Source: Siphonodentalium dalli
Taxonomy: Eukaryota > Mollusca > Scaphopoda > Gadilida > Siphonodentaliidae
Direction: 5' to 3'
Length of the DNA: 64,000 nt
Assembly (NCBI GenBank): GCA_032622095.1
Contig: CP136069.1
Location: 47,468,194 to 47,532,193, forward strand
Of this stretch, positions 34,568 to 47,760 are shown piece after piece. A model generated the notes under the pieces. It was not told the DNA's origin, ran no database searches, and saw only the letters and a list, made by a program, of their open reading frames with translations. A program made the translations under genes and the position numbers. The first letter of the stretch is position 1, and every line of letters begins with the position of its first letter.

Positions 34568-35522
34568 TAAGGTCTTTGTTAACCCAATTTTCCCCAAATT
34601 TGATGGAGTCAAAATAAAGGTTTATGTTCACTTTTGTTAGTATTCACAGTAACCAAACACATGTATGCAACATGGTAAGAGCATTATTAATGGTGGAATA
34701 TGTTAGAAATACTAAATGTGAAATTTATAGATGTTTTTAAAATCAATTTGTTTTAACCCAAAATCAATAAACACAAAGTCCATATCAAAGAAAAAAATAT
34801 GGCAATGTCTACTGAACACTGTGAAGAATGATGAACAATAAAATAATATTCATATTTATCAAGCATTCTTTGTTAAAATTACTAAGAACCAATTGTTTAC
34901 AAATCATTGAGTAAGTTACCTGACATCGCTTTTTGTGAGGTGGAAGTTAAATGTTAATATCTGTGGACAGTGGTGTGTTGTGAATCTCTTGACAAAAGAA
35001 TTGTCTAATCCCCAATCTGGTGTACCCCCCATAGCCCAGAAACTAGGTCACCAATCATCCCGAGTCAGGATAAAGTACAACACTGGCTGGTCATAATCCC
35101 CATGAATCCCAACAGACTTGAGTGAACATTATCTTGACCCATCAAATTCAGTTCCCAAATAGCTTTGCTGAGCAATGAAAGCTAACATTTGTAGACAACT
35201 GCTTCCAAGCCAAAAATCTTAATAAAACTGAAGAAATGTGAGTATATCTTTATTGTTCATCATTCTTCAGTGTTCTGTACACATACCCATATTTTTTTCT
35301 TAGATATGACCTTTGTGTTTGTTGATTTTGGGTTCGAAAAAATAAATTTTAAAAACTTCTATAAATTTCACATTTTGAATTTCTAACATAATCTACCACG
35401 AATTATACTCTTAAAATGTAGCATCCATGGATATGATTACTGTGATTAGTAATAAAAGTGAACATAAACCTTTATTTTGGACTCCATTAAATTTGGCAAA
35501 AATTGGGTTAGCAAAGTCCTTA
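34568..35522. repeat. Long inverted repeat, arms about 275 bp
   Basis: The left arm at 34568-34842 (ggtctttgttaacccaattt, aataaaggtttatgttcac, gatgaacaataaa) is the diverged inverse of the right arm at 35248-35522 (ttattgttcatcattcttc, gtgaacataaacctttattt, aattgggttagcaaagtcc). A central segment of about 405 bp separates them. It could be a foldback element or two inserts in opposite orientation. The arms are clearly diverged, so it is old. No coding capacity. Confidence 0.75.
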
Positions 35523-36825
35523 ACCATTCTGCAATACCAAATGGCCTCACCTTCACATATTAGGACGAAAGTTTAAAACAATAATAGCTGGATCCAAGAC
35601 AATTCCCGCTACGTACGGTATTTTCTTGCAATCATGATTAACTTGAAGTTGTAATAATATTATAATAGTCTCTCTGACAGTGACACTCATGTATGAACAT
35701 TATTATTTTTTGCTCAGTTTTAAATTTACGCACATACAGATACAGTTCTTAATCGATGTTGAATATATATTTGAGAACCGCCATGCACAACATACATGTA
35801 AATGTACTGCATGCACCAGTACTGGTACATATAAAAAGGCCAAACAAATTTCCATGTTTCGACTGACCAAAAATCCATGTTCAGGACCTCAAACCTAATT
35901 TGTTTTTTCTCGACAGCGATAATTTTTTTGCCGAACTTTACCGTTACACACTTTTGCCTCTTCCTGTTATAAATACAAAACAAATTTCTAACACAACTCC
36001 ATTGTGAAAACACTATACATGATTAAACCGAAACAACTATCATGCAAGCCTTCCATCATGATCAGTTAACCATGCATGTTTTCGGTTTCCCCATGTACAT
36101 GTAGGCCTATCCATGTGTAAGCTGAGATATAAAAATGGATTAACTTACTGAATGCGAAATCGCTACCATACATGATTTGTGGTTATGTTAAAATCCAATT
36201 GGTCTGTCTTTCAATTCTTTTATTGTTTAGTCAGCTAACGATCAGTGAGAGCAAGTACTATTACATTATCCTCCTTTCGTTTCACACAAGCTGACACAAG
36301 TAGAACTTTTCTCAAAGTAAATTTATCTTCTCATGTGCATGGTCAGTGGCTCAGTGGACACTGATCCCCAGTGACAAGCCACTGTTCATCGCAGTCACTA
36401 GTACCATGGAAACGTACATGTTAAAACTCAACCATTTTAAGTTACTTGTACCGCTGCAAACTTAGCTTGAAAGATATATGTCTTATTCGCATCATAGTAG
36501 AAACTAGCAACTGTTTGAGTAATGGTTCCCATCACAGAACACATGGCCAACGCTGATAATCCTCAAGCATATTAGGCAAAAAAATAATAATACCTGTGGA
36601 ATTGTGGGATAGACATATGTCCAGTTAAACTTTTCACATGCCAATAATTTAACTGATGGGGAAAGGTTATAAATATACCTTCGATCAACCTATATACCTT
36701 AATCAACTATTACAGTGACCGTGAACATTTTGACAAGTGCAAATTTTGGCACCTGCGAATAAAATATTGCCAGTAATTATAGTGTGGGAGCAATAGCTCC
36801 CTTTTCCTGTACTGGGAAAGACTTG
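35523..36825. other. Non-coding stretch
   Basis: No gene is supported. The opposed frames at 35680-36013 have no domain. Scattered tacatgta words only. Confidence 0.35.
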
Positions 36826-36952
36826 GCCAATGCATTACCTTACCGGTATACTAGTAGGTGATGTGCCATATTGGCGACTAGCATATATAAGAGAATGCAT
36901 TGGCACAGGGTTTTTGCAAAATTTCAGGAAGCTCCAGTTAGGAAAGGGTTAA
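36826..36952 (+). mobile_element. Hairpin MITE family, truncated copy
   Basis: The right portion reads gcatatataagagaatgcat, tggcacagggtttttgc, aaaatttcaggaagctccag and ends gaaagggTTAA. The left side starts inside the hairpin (ttggccaatgcatt) and has lost its terminus. The left hairpin arm has diverged (accttaccggtatactagta). The right end shares ggaagctcc and the TTAA border with the inverse of 4367-4460. Confidence 0.7.
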
Positions 36953-37078
36953 TAAATAGCATCAGCTAAGAAGTAGTATCGCTTAGAAGATAATATATGT
37001 AGGAAAATTGATACACAGGGGTGCTGTAACGTGACCTATGGATTGTCGTGGGATAGGTGCTGTGTTTCTCAAATGATT

Positions 37079-37669
37079 TTAAAGGGGTATTGTACGCCAT
37101 TTTCATTAAATTTCCGGTGACAACAACGATATAATATCGATAATATATAGAAACATAAGTAATTTGAGTCCAAGATGTATTCTGTAGACGCTCAGGTTAA
37201 TAGGCTATCTTAGAACTTAATAATTTAAAAGTTAATAATTTGATATAAATTTAACTTATGACTGGAGCCATAAAATGGCGTCAATTAAATTACGAATTTC
37301 CGTAATCAAACAAAGTAATTGAGGGATACTGGATTGTTAAACCGATCGCACACACGATCGCTTAAAATATTATGATGATACGGGGAGAACACTCAAGCCA
37401 CTCACTGACTAGCGACGATACAATAACTTAAATGATTATATGGGACTAGTATGCCTATAATATAACTTTTATTTGATTCATTTGGTTGAAAACTGTACAA
37501 AAATTACTCGACAACGACAATTTGTATTTTTGCAATCCGGTAAATTTGTCATCCGTAACACTACTTCGTACTCAACAGACTTTCAAATAATGAAAAACTT
37601 GTTACCTTATTCTCCGACTCGAAGACTATAGAAACCAACAACAACATTTGGCGTACAGTACCCCTTTAA
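37079..37669. mobile_element. TTAAAGGGGTATTGTACGCCA element
   Basis: The left end TTAAAGGGGTATTGTACGCC is matched by the right end GGCGTACAGTACCCCTTTAA, with TTAA at both borders (591 bp). The interior is AT-rich with no transposase frame. This is another TTAA-bounded family in this window. Confidence 0.78.
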
Positions 37670-39050
37670 AGTGGCACTAATAATTAGCAATAAAGAGTGT
37701 TTGTCATCAGCTTAGAATATATATAGGGGGAACTGTCTCAGGTTTCTCATGGAATAGGTATGGCAAATCAAAGAGACACTAATAATTAGCTTGGATGACT
37801 TGTGGGCACAATAATTTAACCCTCATTAAAGCAAACTCCTGGTATCCCAGCTACAGTAGTAGTTACTACTGTTTATTTTTAATGTTGACAACAATGCTTT
37901 TAGATGTCAGCAAAAATTTACATGGTTGTACTCGGTAGTTCAAACTGCTTGGCATAAAAAAGGACTGTTAGTCGTTCCTTTTATTTAACAGTTCAAACTC
38001 CGTGAAAAGAAGCCATAGTACTTACAATGCAGCATACACTTGATCAATTGATTCGTTGTGCAACCACACTTGTTAAAATCATGTCTGTATTGTGTATGTA
38101 TTATTGTATACTTAAAGTGTTTTATTTTCTATTTTCAGGGATATTTTGGATCTACATCCTGCTTATCACACATATGACTATATAACTATATCAACTATCA
38201 GAAGTTCAACTCTGTGATCTGACATTTACTGGTTCTGAATACATTTTGAAAAGGCATCAGACAATTTTTGTGGACAGGTGTAAAAATAAAATTCACAATC
38301 AGAGATTAAATGGAACTGTTGTATCCTGACTATGATGACACAAAATTAATGTCAAATCCACTATTTTCTGTGGGCTCTCTTCTTGGAATGTTATTCACAC
38401 ACAAAGACAATATCAACATCAAGGACACAAACTTTTAATAACTTGCAACTTCAGCGTCCTTATAATACTACTAGAAAAGGATATGATGAGAAAACAGGAT
38501 AACAGAAAATACGTCATCTATTCTAAATTATATTGGAGGTAGTCATGTGTGCAATGGATACTTTTGGGGTGGAGGCATACATGTGTAATATGTGCACACG
38601 GTATAGTGATTCTTGACCTGAGGTAACAAGGAATTCACTCCAGGAAGCTGATGTGTATTTATTTATTCAGTGCAAAACATCTTATGAAAGTACATGGTAT
38701 TGATCCACTTGTTCTAAGGAAAATATACACTACTTCAATTCTGGAGAATGTAAATCTTGTTCTATTACGTTTGGAAAGTGTCATAATTTACACTTTAATG
38801 TGGCTGTACATATATGTCTAACAGAAAATGTAATGAAAAGACATGAAGACTCCTGGATGATGTGATTGCCTTCTGATTAATAAAATATTGGGCCAACAGA
38901 ATGATCATATTATTTCGAGCTAAATCCAAATTCACCAATAAGCAATATATTGTTATTAGAATGAGATACTGCCATCATACCGGTTGGTATTTTATCATTC
39001 TTGCCACATTTGTCATGTTCCAGGGATCAGGGTGTGCAGTAAAGAGAGGA
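37670..39050. other. Non-coding stretch, possible untranslated terminal exon
   Basis: Near 38117-38137 there is a good acceptor-like stretch (tgttttattttctattttcag), and an AATAAA lies near 38879. The sequence between could be the last exon of a non-coding transcript, but frames after the acceptor close quickly and nothing identifies a gene. Confidence 0.2.
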
Positions 39051-39196
39051 TATAGAACGAGTCCCCAGTTTATAGCGGAATTTACAAACGAGTCCCGAAA
39101 ATTAGAACTGGACGATCCTTTGTTGAGGTCCTGACCTAATGTAGTGGACGAGTTTGGTAAATTCCGCTATAACCTATACTCTGGGACGAGTTATAG
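39051..39196. repeat. Foldback hairpin
   Basis: The left arm tatagaacgagtcccc, then tttatagcggaatttac, then aaacgagtcc is mirrored by ggacgagtttgg, gtaaattccgctataa and gggacgagttatag. The palindrome explains much of the plus-strand frame at 38901-39134, whose apparent hydrophobic leader should therefore be viewed with caution. Confidence 0.75.
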
Positions 39197-40079
39197 ATTA
39201 TATTTATTACATGATCTAAAGCCTCGACAAAACCTACTTAAATCAACAAATGGGATGCTAAACTAACATCGGCTTCTATAAGACATGGGATGACTTTTCA
39301 TGTAACTGTGCATTGTTTGCGCGTGTAAAGAAATAGTCCCAGATAAATAAAGACACTTTGATGTATTTAATGGTGTATATATAATGACATAACTTTTCAA
39401 ACTCTTCATGATTATAGCTGGTTGGAAAAATATTGGAAGGCATAATATATGGAGTGTAAATAGAAGACAGACCGGAAGTCAAGGGTCTCCTGGCACTATT
39501 TCCTGTTATTAAACGAACGTTTAATATCACAATTTATCACATAATTAACTCACAAAACCAGGTTCATAATTATTGGTAAGACACGTGTAATATTAGCACG
39601 TGCGATGACGTCAAGCCATTATTTAAATGACTTGCGATTGCTGACGTTTATGATAGTTTTCTTCGATGAATACTTCACGTTGCTTTCGCGTTTATTTGAT
39701 CATGTGATAAAAGGTATATCAAACTCATTCTACTTTATACGTAATTTATCAACCTCATCCACTAAATTCTATTTGAGTCTCGGTGAACCTCGGCTCAAAT
39801 CGAATTTAGTTATCTCGATTGATAGATTCCGTACAAAATATAAACTCATGTGAGATCCTCTACATACAAATATTTACTATAATTGTGCCTTACATACCCC
39901 AGGGTACATGTACTACTATAGCTATATAAGTTTGTGAAACATGACTGCAACCAGCAATTATTATGTTCAATTAGACAATCAAAGAAAGAACATACATCGG
40001 TGCTATGGCCCCAAGTTTATGAAACTCCTGCGATCCCATAACAATAACGCATGAGGTATTTCACTGTTCGTGCAGAACA
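39197..40079. other. Non-coding stretch
   Basis: No gene is supported. A short inverted word pair (taaattctatttgag/ctcaaatcgaattta) occurs at about 39762-39808. Confidence 0.35.
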
Positions 40080-43000
40080 TTGTGCTATCTTTGCGCATTT
40101 GCACTCATATGGTAAACTGACGACAAGAACACACATAATCAGTTGTGTGTATATATTGCATACCAACGTTTCATATTGATATACCGGTAGTGGCACATGC
40201 TTGCGATATACACGATGGCAAAAGTCTATTTGGTCATTTCTATTCTTAACAATGTGTTCCAGACTCGTGATGTTTCAATATTTTGGGAGGTGTGTCCATA
40301 CGGTTGTGACGTTGATGAACACGTCCTAGCATATGGACTGAAAGATCCTTTATTGATGCAGTAGTGCTGTGGAAAATGATTGACGTATTTACTCAGTATA
40401 ACCAAAATAAAACTACAGCTTTAGCATCGTGGCAGTCTAGTAATAACTAGACCAAGGTTTCCTTACAGTCAACTCTCAACGTAAGATGAAAGTTAGGTCT
40501 AGTTTTAATAAGACTGGCATCGTGGTATAGCAGTAATTGGTAGCAGTGTTCTCAGCTCTACTTGGTATGATTGTGATTTGATATTGACGGTTTGTGGTGT
40601 CAGATATATTTAAGCAGGTACCTGTAGCTACATGCAATTGCATTAAAATCCGAAAAAAATAAGTTTCAAACTGGCTATTTCACGATTCCATTGCACATGC
40701 AGGAACAGACATATTGCAAAGATGTTAAGATGCGGCGTGGACTTCCGGAATGTTTATGAAATTCTGTGCGATCGTGGAAGTGTATTTGACAGGTCAAGTT
40801 ATCATTACGTCATTGCACTTGTCAGATAAACTGACGACACGAGCACACACATGCGGTTTTGTTTATTTCATACCAAGCGAGTGATATTGATATGGTGGCA
40901 AGTGCTTTCATATGCTTGCGACATACAATATGGAAATAGTCTGTCTACCCATTAGTGGTAGGAAGTTCAATGGTGGCTATTACTTAATTTCACAATGCGT
41001 TCCATAGTTGGGTTTGTCGATATTACAGAAGGGACGCCCATATGGTTGCGACATTGATCAGCTCATACTAGAATATAGACTGACAATCCTTTATTGGTGT
41101 ACCAGCGCAGTGTGAAAATGGGTGATGTGAGAGCGCATTAAAATATATAAATACTGACGTAGACTTGTGACATAACCAGTAATTGTGTACAGTGTTCTCA
41201 ACGCTACCTGCTATTATAGTTTTGATGCTGATAGTGCATGGTGTCTATTAAATTTAACCATTTCATGACTTGAGTTTCCGGAAATATTACGAAAAACCCT
41301 GTGCCAACGCATTCTCTTACATATACGAGGCTTCCTATATAAGAGAAGGCACTGGAACATGGTCTTTAATACCACAACAGTGCAGCTCCCAGAATTATAA
41401 AAGGATAAACAAATATTGCAGGAAAAATACAAACAGTCACTAAAATACTTAAAATTTCCAGGTTGTGTGATTAAATCTATGAGTTTAAATCGTTATATGT
41501 ATTTGACACTTTCATGGAAGAACCCGTGTTGAGCAACATCCATAAGGCAGGGATGTAGAGACACTTGTGGGGAAGGGTCAGTTAGAATATGCCGTTCCAA
41601 TGTGTGACTAACAGCCGCATATGTGTGTTAGTTCCCCCTGGTATATGACATACTTGCATACGTCGCGTAAGGATAACAGTTTGTATTTGACTGATCGTGC
41701 GATCATTACGCCACTGCACTCGTCCGATATACGACAACAGTAAGTCGCGCATGCGATTTTGTGTAGATATTCCGTACCAAGCGTGCGATATTGATGTCGT
41801 GTCAAGTGCGTCCATATGAGTGCAACATACAGTATATGGCAATAGTTTGACAATCCGTTAGTGGTATACTATGTTCAATTGTGGTTAATTCTTAATTTCA
41901 CATTGCATGCGTTCTAGAGTTGGGATACGTCGATATTTCGGAAGGGGCGCTCACATGGTTGCGACATCGATTAATGGATCCTGGCATATGGACTGAACAT
42001 TGATTTATTGACGTAGTAGCACAGTGTACAAAAAATAAAGCCTTAAAATGTTTACACAACCAGTAATTGGGTACACTATTCGGGACTACGTGTATGACTG
42101 AATGTTGGTGCTGATGGTGTTTGGTGTCCGTATTATTTTGAAGCAGATATGACAATTATCGCAAGAAAAATACAAATGAAGTTACTAAAATGCAGGTTTT
42201 ATGGTTAAATCTATGCATTTTTTTTTACCTGAAATTGAGAACTTTCACTCAAGAAACAGTGTTAGGCAACATCTATCTTGAAGGGATATAGAGACACCGG
42301 TGGGGAAGAGTCAGTTAGAATATATCGATCGAGCGTGTGGTAAACAGACCCAGTTGCATGTTTGTTACTGGCCGATAGTGCATGATAATCATGCATGCAT
42401 GCGTCTTTTAATGAGAACAATAATGTTCTTTGGTAGATTGTGCTTTCCTACGCCATTGAACTCGTCCGATATACTGACAACAGTAACACACACGCGTAGT
42501 TTTGTGTATATATTCCATACCAAGCATGCGACATTGAGATCGTGTCATAAGTGCATCTACATGCTTGCGGCATACACTAGTTATATATGGCAATAGTCTG
42601 TCCAGCCGTTAGTGGGACATTGTATTTAATCGTGGATACTTCTTAATTTCACATTGCGTTCCGAAGTTGATCAACATATCCTGGTATTTATTGACTGAAA
42701 TTTGCTTTATTGACGTAGTAGCAGTGTACACATTATTGATGTAGGAACGCTTTACACACAAACAAATAATGATTATATAACGGTGTGACCTGTAATTGGG
42801 AACAATATTTTGGACTCTGTGTGACTGAATTTTGGGAATTATGTGCATGCCTGCGTCTCGTAAGGATGACACTTAGGGTTGCAATCGTTCGATATACTGA
42901 TACCAGTAACATATACGCGTGCGATTTTGTGTATGTATCCCACATATTGATATAGTGTCAAATGCATGCGTTCACATGCTTGCGACATATACTGTGACAT

Positions 43001-43130
43001 GGGTCTGTCAATCCGTTAATGGCACTATGTTCAATCGTGCTGGTTAGTTCTTAATGTCACACCTGTGTTCTTTAGTTGGGATATGGGACGAGCATCCATA
43101 TGCTTGCGACATGACTGTAACAGGACTTGT
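40080..43130 (+). repeat. Tandem array of large diverged units
   Basis: A recognisable segment (ctgacgacaagaacacaca, ttgtgtatatatt, cataccaagcgtgcgatatt, gtccatatg...gcgacatac, caatagtctg...ccgttagtgg) recurs with anchors near 40115, 40830, 41730, 42470 and 42893. Spacing varies between about 0.4 and 0.9 kb. The units also share ggacgagc/atatggactga/tttattgacgtagtagcac tails. They are too diverged to be a homogeneous satellite. Every open frame in this span is a repeat artefact, and a hairpin MITE (41254-41409) is inserted between units. Confidence 0.75.
41254..41409 (+). mobile_element. Hairpin MITE family, diverged copy
   Basis: It begins TTAACCATTTCATGACTTGA, continues aaaaaccctgtgccaacgca, ttctcttacatatacgagg, and then folds back through cctatataagagaaggcactgg to agctcccagaattataaaagga. 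The stem is shortened relative to the copy at 16366. The right terminal TTAA has decayed to ataaac. Confidence 0.65.
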
Positions 43131-43959
43131 TTCTTCGGATTGTGAACTGTACTATACTGTATGACGTCACCATGTGCTCACACAATTCCCTCCAACTTAT
43201 GCAAATAAGCATTTCTATCTCATATTTGAATAGACGTTGGATATTTTCTGACTACATGACTTAGCTGTGCAGCAACACACCATGAGCTATACAGCACACC
43301 CTGTAATCACTCCACATGTAGTGCAGAATTTCAACACACAACTTGGAGCATTTTGTAATGTAATTTTATTATATTTCCACGCTGTCAAACAGACCAGATC
43401 TTCGGTGTTACCAGTAAACGCATCGAGTAAAAAATGTTGTGAAAATGTGAACAGTGTCGTACAAAAGAACACCTCTTCGAAAGTTCTATTTTAGCACAGG
43501 AAGAAATGTCATTATTTCCCTTTATATTTGTCACATCAATTTCGTCGACTAATTTCGATACCGGTATAATTCAAAAGCGGTAATTATTATAAATGTATTT
43601 CGTATCGCAAACTGCCAGATTTAATCTACGTGGACTTTATTACGTTTACGTATAGTCATATTATGTTTATGTACATGTATTACACGTGTTTCTATACTTT
43701 ATCTTCAGTTAGTTTATCTTGAATAAACTTATAGGGCTTCACAATCAGTTTCCTTAATGTGTTATTATATTAAAACATGGGATGAGGTTCATTTGATTAT
43801 GGTAGTACAGTACAGGTGGAAGTTTGTGATAATTAGTTGTTTCATGTGAATATGTCCCATGCTGTATCACCCCATTGGTAACAATAACCCTGCATCCCAT
43901 CCAAATCTACTACATTGCCATCCTCATCATTGCGCTCTGGTATCCACATCCAGATGTAC
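43131..43959. other. Non-coding stretch
   Basis: No gene is supported. The opposed short frames at 43267-43494 have no domain. AT-rich with tacatgta words. Confidence 0.35.
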
Positions 43960-44680
43960 CTTGGTGCTCACCACCCAGGTGTACCTTGGTGTTTTCCTAC
44001 CCGGGTGTACCTTGGTGTTTCCTTACCTGGGTGTACCTTTAGGTTTTCTTACCCAGGTGCATATCCCAGTGTTTCCACCCAGGTGTACCTTGGTGTTTTT
44101 GACCCAAGTGTTTCCCGTGTGTTTCTACCAGGGTATATCCCGGGTGTTATTAAGCAGGCTCAACTTGGTGATTTTACCCTGCTGTACCCCAGTATTTTTA
44201 CCCAGGTGTAACCCTAGTGCAACCACCCTGGTAAACCCTGGTGCTCCAAAACCACGGTATATCAGGGTGGTGCACCTGGGATACATCTGGGTGAAAATAC
44301 TGGGGTACACAAGGGTAAAATAATCGAGTGGTAAATGCTTAAAGCACCCGGGGTATACCCTGGTAGAAACACTCGGGGGTAAATCCATCAAAAACACCAA
44401 GTTATACCTGGGTGGAAACACTGGGAGTTGCACATGGGTAAGAAAACACCAAGGTACACACATGTAAGGAAACACTCAGGTACACCGGGGGGGGGGTAAG
44501 GAAATACCAAGGTACACTTTGGTTGGAAACAGAAAGATACACCTGGGTAGGGTACACCTGGGTAGGAAACACCTGGGTGAATAACACCATGGTACACATG
44601 GGTGGGAAACACCCAGGTAGGAAACACCCGGGTACACCTGGGTGTGGTCATCTGAGTAATTACACTCTTTATCCGCACCA
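43960..44680. repeat. Inverted minisatellite of ACCCAGGTGTACCTTGGTGTTT units
   Basis: From 43960 to about 44240 imperfect units run as cccaggtgtaccttggtgtt with ttccta or tttttg linkers. From about 44270 to 44680 the same unit runs in the opposite sense as aacaccaaggtacacctggg. The two halves meet around 44240-44280, so the whole forms a giant imperfect palindrome. Four long frames in this span (for example 43859-44323 and 44125-44475) are translated minisatellite. Related acccgggt words continue weakly to 44820. Confidence 0.85.
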
Positions 44681-46900
44681 GGGTTTTTGTTGTCTCGTTT
44701 CAGCTGAGTTAATCATGGTAAAACTGGGGTTTCATGGGGTCTTGGTGGTTGGTTGATGTCTTGGTAGATAGATGGACACCCGGGTTTTGGCCCAAAAAAC
44801 CTGGGTGGATTTACCAGGGTGGATTTTTATATAGGCTTACTAGCTGGTCCCATGTAGATAGACTGCCCAGCCAGTGATGCTCTTGTCCAACATATTTCTG
44901 CATCTGAGCTGATAATAAACGCTCTTTATTTATCATACAATTGATTTGTACCCATTCAAGTCATCTGCGGTCAACGAAATCTACCCCACTACACTCCAAT
45001 TTATCCCTGTGTTTCAATTTTCACCGAACAGTTTCAACCATTGTGGGTATATAATTAGTTAATTGGTTAGTTAAATTATTATAGTGCCCTTTTAATTAAC
45101 ACATCTGATTTATATAAGCCGGACAAATGAACAAATAGACAAATAAAATTGAGATAGATTAGTGTAAAGCATTCTAGTTCTAAAGTGTATGGTTTCTGTG
45201 AGCACATTTAATGTTTTGTCAAGCTCTATCAGCGCATTCTCTATGGCTTCGCTGAAATTCGGAATTGGCCGAGTCGTATGGAATTTGTCTGCAATCCAGA
45301 GCTGACGTCATGAGATGACATATTTGAGGTAATTTAACTCAATAGATTGATAACCGTAGCACACCGTGTAGAATTTACACATCATTGGCGATGAAAATAG
45401 GGCCCTATGAATCCTTGTTCTTGATTATTTAACAATGCCATTTTGGGGCGTTTTGTCCATTTTAAAGATATTCGTGCATAAATACAAAACAGTCAATTAG
45501 TATAGAGTGGTTTGTTCCCTTTGTGGTCTTTGCGACTAATTGGATCATGCACTAATGGGTGTACCGTTCATATGTCAATTGAGGGTTTGTCCTACGGCCC
45601 TTCTGTTATAACTATAAACTATAACTAAGGTATATTTGTTTGTGTATTTGTCACATGAACTACATGACACCCTATACATAATTCCAAAGAACTTAAGACT
45701 CGTTCGAATATTGTTTGTTAATCTTTAACCAATAATATATAAGACGGAAGCATCCTTCGACCCAGTAATACTTGCGGGCATATAATAATATCCCCAGTCA
45801 CAATTGGGTGGACCCACTCTCCCGCATATTTATCAAGAGCCTCGAGACACGAAGTGCGTGGCATCCGAAATAGTATTATTGTCTCTGTCATACCATTTCA
45901 GTCGAACATAATTACAGCAGCCCATGCACCTGGCTAAGTCAGAACTCATTTTAGTATAATTTTGACAACATGTAACCCACTTGAAGAAAATTAAACCACA
46001 CAATTAGTCAAAATTTATGACAGAAAGTTAATACGTCAATATCTGGCCATCAAATAGGCTCATTAGATCGACAATATTTGTACATGTACATTTCGTTAAC
46101 AATACTGAGGCGTGTCAAAATTTATGAACGAAGTAGTTAAACTTTGGAAAAAAATTATTGTTCCAACAAATCGTCGAATAAATGAAAGATAGTTTTCTGT
46201 CAAATACACACAAACATGTTCACCTTTCCCATGGTAAGGACATTTCCCTTGGCAAACCCAGTTCTTATCAATACAAGCGTTTCTCACAATTCATGACAGG
46301 TGCAATGGTGATGTAGCCATGTCGTTTTCACGAGCCATGTATTTTTCACTCAAACCTATTAACCTAGCTTGCGTGGGTAACGAGTTCTGTTTTTCCAGTA
46401 TATACCAAAATCATCAAATATAATCACGAATATCGCATGACATTTCTCCCCAGATGTACCGTCTTTAAACTACTGATATGTGCTAACATTTTGGTATAAA
46501 ACAAACACAATCATATATTAGGTAGGGACAATCGTCGAGCCTCGTGTTCGTTCGAAATGTCTGACTCTCGGGTTGAGATCTTTTCATCCCATACCCCAGG
46601 TCATGATGGATAATATTATAATCTCAACCCAGCTTCAGCTGAACGTGCACTGCGCTCATCATTTTTCGCATTCAGAAGTTTGATTTATGATATATTTACA
46701 AAGTCCTAATACAGTCCATGAAAATGCTCCTGCATGTCAATCACATGTTCACGGCACGTACGCGTACGTGTTATCAACTGATACAGATGGCAAATCAGTC
46801 GTTAAATAAGGATACGCCTGCTTGTCATTACAAAAGAACGAACAAGTTGTCCATGTGTATATCCATATTCATTTCCATTCGCTGGTTGGTGGTTGAGCAG
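44681..46900. other. Non-coding stretch
   Basis: Apart from faint minisatellite words up to 44820 I see no repeat or gene here. The minus-strand 63-residue frame at 46096-46287 has no recognisable domain. Confidence 0.3.
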
Positions 46901-47031
46901 GTAGGTCGCATCGCTCTTGTTTTGTGTCTTATCGCTGTTCCCGCTGACTGGTGCCGAATTACTTGTTGTGTGGCCGTCCTTCGGGACTATGCCGCCCGAG
47001 CGATTCTGAGTGATGAGCTGTTGACTGGACT

Positions 47032-47760
47032 TTGCAGAGGATTAAGGATTTAATCCCCTCGGCTATGTTAGCCGCCCTAGGCAGATTACACGTTGTAGAT
47101 ACAATTAGCTGGACACTACACCATGCTAAGGGAGGCTTCGTGAATCTATCTGTGGACTACCAGATTGCTCCATCAGCACCCTCTGCTGGCGGTACCTCGG
47201 AAGCTGGACCCCACCAGCGACCTATCTGTTATGGCGACTTAGACCAGAAGCAGAAGAAGAGGCGGAAGAAGAAGACCCTCTCCAGGGAGAGAAGGGACGC
47301 CGACAGAAGAGACAAGTGGAGACAGTGGCGAGCTGATAGACGTCCAGCCCCCCCCCACTTGGTTGCTGACTTGGACGTTGACGACGTTTTACCAGCTAGC
47401 AGGGACGCCGATGTCACCCCGGATGTCCCTGCCGTCGTCATTGATGCAAGCGGAGAAATGGACGCCGATACCACACCGGACCGTTCCAGCCGCCAGCTTT
47501 GATGTGGAGATTGACACCCTACCACCTCGGACACCGGAATTCCACCTAGATCCGATGTCCCCAATCTCCACTGGCAGCAACTACAACAACAACAGCGGAT
47601 ACAGCCATTTTCTGAACAGGCGAAAGATGCGACCTTCGAAGTCAGCAGTCCGAAACACTCTTCGCGGCCATCAACTCCGAAGCAGAACAAACAACAACAG
47701 CTGAACAACAAAGCAAAAATAGAAAGCAAAGAAAAAAAAATCAAAATAGCTCATTTCCAT
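47032..47760 (+). pseudogene. Unidentified basic protein ORF, probably a mobile-element ORF1 remnant
   Basis: The frame at 47032-47502 gives 156 residues with non-random composition: IKDLIPSAMLAALGRLHVVD, a WTLHHAKGGFVNL segment, then a highly basic KQKKRRKKKTLSRERR tract and an acidic tail. After two closely spaced TGA codons (about 47500-47511) the same frame stays open through QQQQRIQPFSEQAKDATFEV to beyond 47750. Alternatively, a neighbouring frame carries coding-like text at 47480-47575 (SFDVEIDTLPPRTPEFHLDP). This suggests a real but broken coding sequence. An AATAAA follows at about 47889. I do not recognise the family; a gag or ORF1-like nucleic-acid-binding protein is the likeliest guess. 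A host gene exon is not excluded. Confidence 0.35.

Noticed and set aside
38901-39134. Plus-strand frame with an apparent hydrophobic leader, resembling a small secreted protein
   Set aside because: Its second half coincides with the left arm of the foldback hairpin at 39051-39196, so the protein-like look is probably fortuitous.
43859-44756. Several frames with Val-, Thr-, Pro- and Cys-rich repeats on both strands
   Set aside because: All are translated units of the inverted minisatellite.
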